A DNA stretch of 64,000 nucleotides, from NCBI RefSeq assembly GCF_014205295.1, contig NZ_JACHNF010000001.1, positions 3,720,001 through 3,784,000 on the forward strand, read 5' to 3'. A program made the translations under genes and the position numbers. This document shows positions 60,542 to 64,000 of the stretch, piece by piece. Origin of the DNA: Kribbella solani. Lineage in GTDB: Bacteria; Actinomycetota; Actinomycetes; Propionibacteriales; Kribbellaceae. Within the stretch, counting starts at the first letter, position 1, and every line of letters begins with the position of its first letter. The notes below the pieces were generated by a model. It ran no database searches and was not told the origin of the DNA. It saw only the letters and a list, made by a program, of their open reading frames with translations.

Positions 60542-61948
60542 ATGTCCGACCGCTCGACCCCGCTGCGCAGCGCGCTGGGCAACCGCCAGATGACGATGAT
60601 CGCGATCGGCGGCGTGATCGGCGCCGGTCTGTTCGTCGGCAGCGGCAAGGCGATCGGCTCCGCCGGTCCCGGGGTCCTGATCGCGTACCTCGGCGTCGGC
60701 CTGATCGTGATCCTGGTGATGCGGATGCTCGCCGAAATGGCGGTCGCGCAACCCGAGACCGGCTCGTTCTCCAGCTACGCGAGCCGCGAACTCGGACCGT
60801 GGGCCGGCCTGTCGGTCGGCTGGCTGTACGCGTACCAGTGGTGCATCACGGTCGGTTTCGAGGCAATCGCCGGCGCCGCGATCGCGCATCGGGTGCTGCC
60901 CGGCATACCATCCTGGCTCGCCGCGTTCGTGTTCATGGCCGTACTGATCGCGGTCAACCTGGTCCGGGTGGCGAACTTCGGTGAGTTCGAGTTCTGGTTC
61001 GCGCTGATCAAGGTGGTCGCGATCGTCGCGTTCATCCTGCTCGGCCTGGCCGCGCTCTTCGGTCTCGTGCCCGGCTTCCACTCCCCCGGCCTGAGCAACT
61101 TCACCGATCACGGTGGCTTCCTGCCCGAGGGCAACACGGCCGTGCTGCTGGCCACGCTGGTGGTGTTCTTCTCCTTCTTCGGCACCGAGGTGGTCACCAT
61201 CGCGGCCGGCGAGGCGGTCGACCCGGTGCATTCGGTCCGGCGCGGAATGAACAGTGTGGTCTGGCGAATCCTGGTCTTCTACATCGGCTCGATCTTCATC
61301 GTCCTCGCGCTGCTGCCGTGGAACGACAACAAGGTCACCCAAAGCCCGTACGTCGCCGTACTCGAGAAGCTTGGTATACCAGGAGCGGCCGGCGTGATGG
61401 ACGTGGTCGTGCTCACCGCCGTGCTGTCCTGCCTGAACTCCGGGATCTACGCGTCGTCGCGGATGGTGTACGCGCTCGGCAAACGCGGCGAAGCACCGCG
61501 ACTGTTCGCCCGGACCAATCAGCACGGTGTACCGGTGGCTGCCGTATTGCTTGCCTCAAGCATCGGTCTGGTCACGGTAGTGGCCAACTACTTCGTCCCG
61601 ACCGAGGCGGTTTTCACCTTCCTGCTCGACTCGTCCGGCGCCGTCGCCGTGGTGGTATACCTGTGCATCACCGCCACCCAGTTCCGCGGCCGCCGACGGC
61701 TCGATCGGGAGGCGCCCGGCTCGCTGACGCTGAAGATGTGGGCGTTCCCGTACCTGACCGTCCTGGTCGGCGTGGCCCTGATCGCGATCATCGCCGGGAT
61801 GGCGGTCAACTCCGGCAGCCGCCGCTCGCTGCTGCTGACCCTGCTCGTCACCGCGATCACCATCGTGGCGGGGGTGATCCGGCAGCGCCGGAGCACGACG
61901 GCGAGCGCACCGGAGAGCACGTTGTCGACATCCGAGGGGATTCAGTGA
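60542..61948 (+). CDS. APC family amino acid permease
   Basis: The 468-residue permease has 12 hydrophobic segments, with the AAT-type start GNRQMTMIAIGGVIGAGLFV and a conserved ETGSFSSYA loop, similar to GABA/aromatic amino-acid permeases. ATG 60542 has GGAGG upstream; an ATG at 60530 lies within the palindrome. It overlaps the aminotransferase gene by four bases (GTGA). It imports the amino acid or N-acyl compound that the C45 enzyme and aminotransferase handle. Confidence 0.92.
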   Translation: MSDRSTPLRSALGNRQMTMIAIGGVIGAGLFVGSGKAIGSAGPGVLIAYLGVGLIVILVMRMLAEMAVAQPETGSFSSYASRELGPWAGLSVGWLYAYQWCITVGFEAIAGAAIAHRVLPGIPSWLAAFVFMAVLIAVNLVRVANFGEFEFWFALIKVVAIVAFILLGLAALFGLVPGFHSPGLSNFTDHGGFLPEGNTAVLLATLVVFFSFFGTEVVTIAAGEAVDPVHSVRRGMNSVVWRILVFYIGSIFIVLALLPWNDNKVTQSPYVAVLEKLGIPGAAGVMDVVVLTAVLSCLNSGIYASSRMVYALGKRGEAPRLFARTNQHGVPVAAVLLASSIGLVTVVANYFVPTEAVFTFLLDSSGAVAVVVYLCITATQFRGRRRLDREAPGSLTLKMWAFPYLTVLVGVALIAIIAGMAVNSGSRRSLLLTLLVTAITIVAGVIRQRRSTTASAPESTLSTSEGIQ

Positions 61949-63189
61949 TCAAGCACTCCGCCACCCTGGCGGTCAACGAGAAGATCGCCGCGCGCCGCGC
62001 CGCCGGGCAGACGGTGGTACACCTCGGCTTCGGCGAGGCCGGGCTCCCGGTGCTCCCAGCAGTGGCCGACGTACTGCGCGCGGCGGCGGACCAGAACGCG
62101 TACGGCCCGGTGCTCGGGTCGGCGTCCGCACGGCAAGCAGCCGCCGGGTACTTCGACCGCCGCGACTTGCCCACGGACGCCGGCCAAATCATCTTCGCCC
62201 CTGGCAGCAAAGCCTTGCTGTACGGCGTTCTGGCCGCCCTCCCCGGTGATCTCGTCCTCCCGACCCCATCCTGGGTCACGTACGCGGCGCAGGCCGCACT
62301 GACCGGGAAACGCACCATCCCGGTACCGATCCCCGCCGACGCGGGCGGCGTACCAGACCCGGCCCAACTCGAAGCAGCGCTGCACACCGCCCGCGCGAAC
62401 GGCGCCGACCCGAAGATCCTCGTCCTGACCCTTCCGGACAATCCGACCGGTACGGCGGCCGGCGCGGATCTGGTCAAGCAGGTCACCGAGCTCGCCGCCC
62501 GCGAGGACCTGGTCATCCTGTCCGACGAGATCTACCGCGAGCTCACCCACCACCCCGAGGACCACGTCAGTCCCGCGGCGCTGCTCCCCGAACGAACCGT
62601 CGTCACGTCGGGCCTGAGCAAGAGCATGGCCCTCGGCGGCTGGCGGATCGGCTTCGCCCGCATCCCCGATGGTCCACTCGGCACCACGCTCACCGATCAC
62701 TTGATCGGCATCGCCAGTGAAGTCTGGTCCAGCCTCGCCATGCCGATGCAGGCAGCCGCCGAGTACGTACTGTCCGAACCAGCCGAGGTCACCGATCGCA
62801 TCACTCGCAGTCGTCACCTCCATGCGGCGGTCGCGCATGCGGTACATGACATCTTCCGAAGCGCGGGCGCCACGTGCCGTACGCCCAACGCGGCCTTCTA
62901 TCTCTATCCCGATCTGGAACCGCTGCGCCCACAACTGGAGTCGGCCGGCATCACCACCGCCGAGCAGTTGTCGACGCACCTCCTGGATCAGCACGGCGTG
63001 GCCGTTCTCGCGGGCTCCCACTTCGGCGACGACCCGAGCGCGTACCGCTTCCGCGTCGCCACCTCCCTGCTCTACGGCAGCACTGATGACCAACGCATCC
63101 AGGCGCTCGCCGCCGACGATCCGGCCGGGCTGCCGTGGATCGCCGCCCAGCTCGACCAGCTCCGGCAGGGCCTGCATCAGTTGACCTGA
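61945..63189 (+). CDS. class I/II aminotransferase
   Basis: The 414-residue fold-type I PLP enzyme has Lys226 in SGLSKSMALGGWR, Asn166 in DNPTG, Asp194 and Tyr197. GTG 61945 overlaps the permease stop. It removes the amino group from the imported amino acid, or makes one. Substrate unknown; the operon points to a specific amino acid freed by the C45 hydrolase. Confidence 0.92.
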   Translation: MIKHSATLAVNEKIAARRAAGQTVVHLGFGEAGLPVLPAVADVLRAAADQNAYGPVLGSASARQAAAGYFDRRDLPTDAGQIIFAPGSKALLYGVLAALPGDLVLPTPSWVTYAAQAALTGKRTIPVPIPADAGGVPDPAQLEAALHTARANGADPKILVLTLPDNPTGTAAGADLVKQVTELAAREDLVILSDEIYRELTHHPEDHVSPAALLPERTVVTSGLSKSMALGGWRIGFARIPDGPLGTTLTDHLIGIASEVWSSLAMPMQAAAEYVLSEPAEVTDRITRSRHLHAAVAHAVHDIFRSAGATCRTPNAAFYLYPDLEPLRPQLESAGITTAEQLSTHLLDQHGVAVLAGSHFGDDPSAYRFRVATSLLYGSTDDQRIQALAADDPAGLPWIAAQLDQLRQGLHQLT

Positions 63190-63268
63190 CTGTGTGTCAC
63201 CACTCGCCTCCGGCTTCAATACCACTTACAGTTCTGGTACGCCCAAACCCACCGCGTTGGGAGCGTCG

Positions 63269-63919
63269 ATGACTGTGCATGGGGATCACGCAGCGCAAAC
63301 GCCGGCCGATTGGGTGCCGGTCGAGCATCGGCTGTTCGGGCTGGATCGGCGGACGTTCGCGGCCGGGTTCACCGCGCTCGCCATCGCGCTCGTACTGATC
63401 TACGGATTCCAAGGACTGAACGTCGCGATCCCCTGGCACAACGAGATCAAGGCCGGGCAGGTCCTCGACCTCGGTGACGGCGCGACCGCGGTACCGCCGG
63501 TCGGCTGGCAGCTCGAACACGGGACGCTGGTGGGCGGCGCGGGCGCGATCCCGACCGCGTTGCAGGTACTGCTCGCGTCCGGCGGCGCGACCATCGAAGC
63601 CGACGGCACGACGTACGACGGACCGGCCGCCGCGTTCCTCGACCAGGTCCAGAAATCGGAGGGCGCGTCCGCGAACGTCGGCGGCTCACGCGGATCGTTG
63701 ACGACCGCGGCCGGGCTGGTCGGCGTGGTGCAGAGCAGCACCGGGCCGGGTGGTGACGCGATCGATGTCGCGTTCAAGATGGCGGTCGGTCCGGCGGACG
63801 TGGTCGAGTCGGCGCCCGCGTTGCTGGTCCGAATCCGCACGGCGGCCGGACAGTTCGAACGGTACGAGGACGAGGTGGCCGCGTTCCTGCGCAGCATCAA
63901 GCCGGGAACGGCATCATGA
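63269..63919 (+). CDS. membrane-anchored protein of unknown function
   Basis: The 216-residue protein has one membrane helix (about 32-52) after a basic stretch, then an extracellular alpha+beta domain. GGGAG precedes ATG 63269. It overlaps the last gene of the window (ATGA). No motif is recognised. Confidence 0.7.
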   Translation: MTVHGDHAAQTPADWVPVEHRLFGLDRRTFAAGFTALAIALVLIYGFQGLNVAIPWHNEIKAGQVLDLGDGATAVPPVGWQLEHGTLVGGAGAIPTALQVLLASGGATIEADGTTYDGPAAAFLDQVQKSEGASANVGGSRGSLTTAAGLVGVVQSSTGPGGDAIDVAFKMAVGPADVVESAPALLVRIRTAAGQFERYEDEVAAFLRSIKPGTAS

Positions 63920-64000
63920 CCGCCGAACCCGAGCTGAAAGTCGCGCAACGACAGGCGATCCACGCCTCCGGCTGGGGTCAGCCGTTCCGGTTCCTGCAGC
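63916..64000 (+). CDS. 5' end of a protein, possibly PrsW-like protease (partial)
   Basis: Only 28 residues are visible, starting MTAEPELKVAQRQAIHASGW. The start with a Gly-Trp-Gly-x-Pro-Phe pattern resembles my memory of actinobacterial PrsW-type intramembrane metalloproteases that follow a one-helix protein. The active site lies outside the window, so this is a guess. Start is fixed by the ATGA overlap. Confidence 0.45.
   Translation, partial: MTAEPELKVAQRQAIHASGWGQPFRFLQ

Overview
The window is high-GC actinobacterial DNA with ATGA/GTGA stop-start overlaps, several probable leaderless starts, lipobox lipoproteins, many large-family regulators and many transporters. The gene content resembles soil Propionibacteriales such as Kribbella, but that assignment is inferred from style and no marker gene was compared. 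It holds about 63 protein genes, two of them cut by the window ends. I saw no rRNA, tRNA, insertion sequence, prophage or CRISPR.

Layout. (1) 1-12.8 kb is aromatic or N-heterocycle catabolism. A plus-strand pair (double-VOC dioxygenase-like protein and dienelactone hydrolase) faces a long minus-strand operon: gentisate dioxygenase-like cupin, FAH hydrolase, alpha/beta hydrolase, luciferase-like monooxygenase, two MFS pumps, flavin reductase and MarR, with IclR and another MFS upstream. (2) 13-17.4 kb has a DUF917 protein and a HyuA-type protein divergent from a PucR regulator. (3) 17.5-21.4 kb has a small conserved protein, a three-gene hydrolase operon, TetR and DoxX. (4) 21.4-27 kb has a MacB-like ABC exporter with a membrane-fusion protein and lipoprotein, divergent from an OmpR-type two-component system. 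(5) 27-30.2 kb has a nitronate monooxygenase, a large XRE-type protein and a secreted protein. (6) 30.2-40.5 kb looks like one LacI-controlled carbohydrate regulon: secreted GH16, uronate-dehydrogenase-like SDR, acetyltransferase, PIG-L deacetylase, sugar ABC importer, GH39-like enzyme, LacI and an enolase-superfamily sugar-acid dehydratase. (7) 40.5-46.1 kb has four membrane or secreted proteins rich in His/Met and beta-sandwich domains behind a NarL-type two-component system. One of them carries a D-x3-H-x12-H motif with the spacing of the PmoC/AmoC copper site, and this is the best candidate for an undescribed system. (8) 46.1-54.6 kb has DUF4345, MarR, MFS and RibD-like genes, a FAH-SDR-GntR sugar-acid module and an NAD-dependent DNA ligase with an in-frame repeat. 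(9) 54.7-64 kb has an MFS, a membrane protein, a sugar aminotransferase, then an RpiR / C45 peptidase / amino-acid permease / aminotransferase module, and a membrane pair at the edge.

Several operator-like palindromes could be paired with local regulators: a 32-bp element shared by the GH16 and LacI promoters, TTGCA-N5-TGCAA sites near TetR and DUF4345, twin 18-bp palindromes before the copper-like operon, and a 16-bp-arm palindrome before the permease. A 61-bp inverted repeat occurs twice, each time directly after a stop codon. Three unrelated genes carry in-frame tandem or low-complexity expansions.
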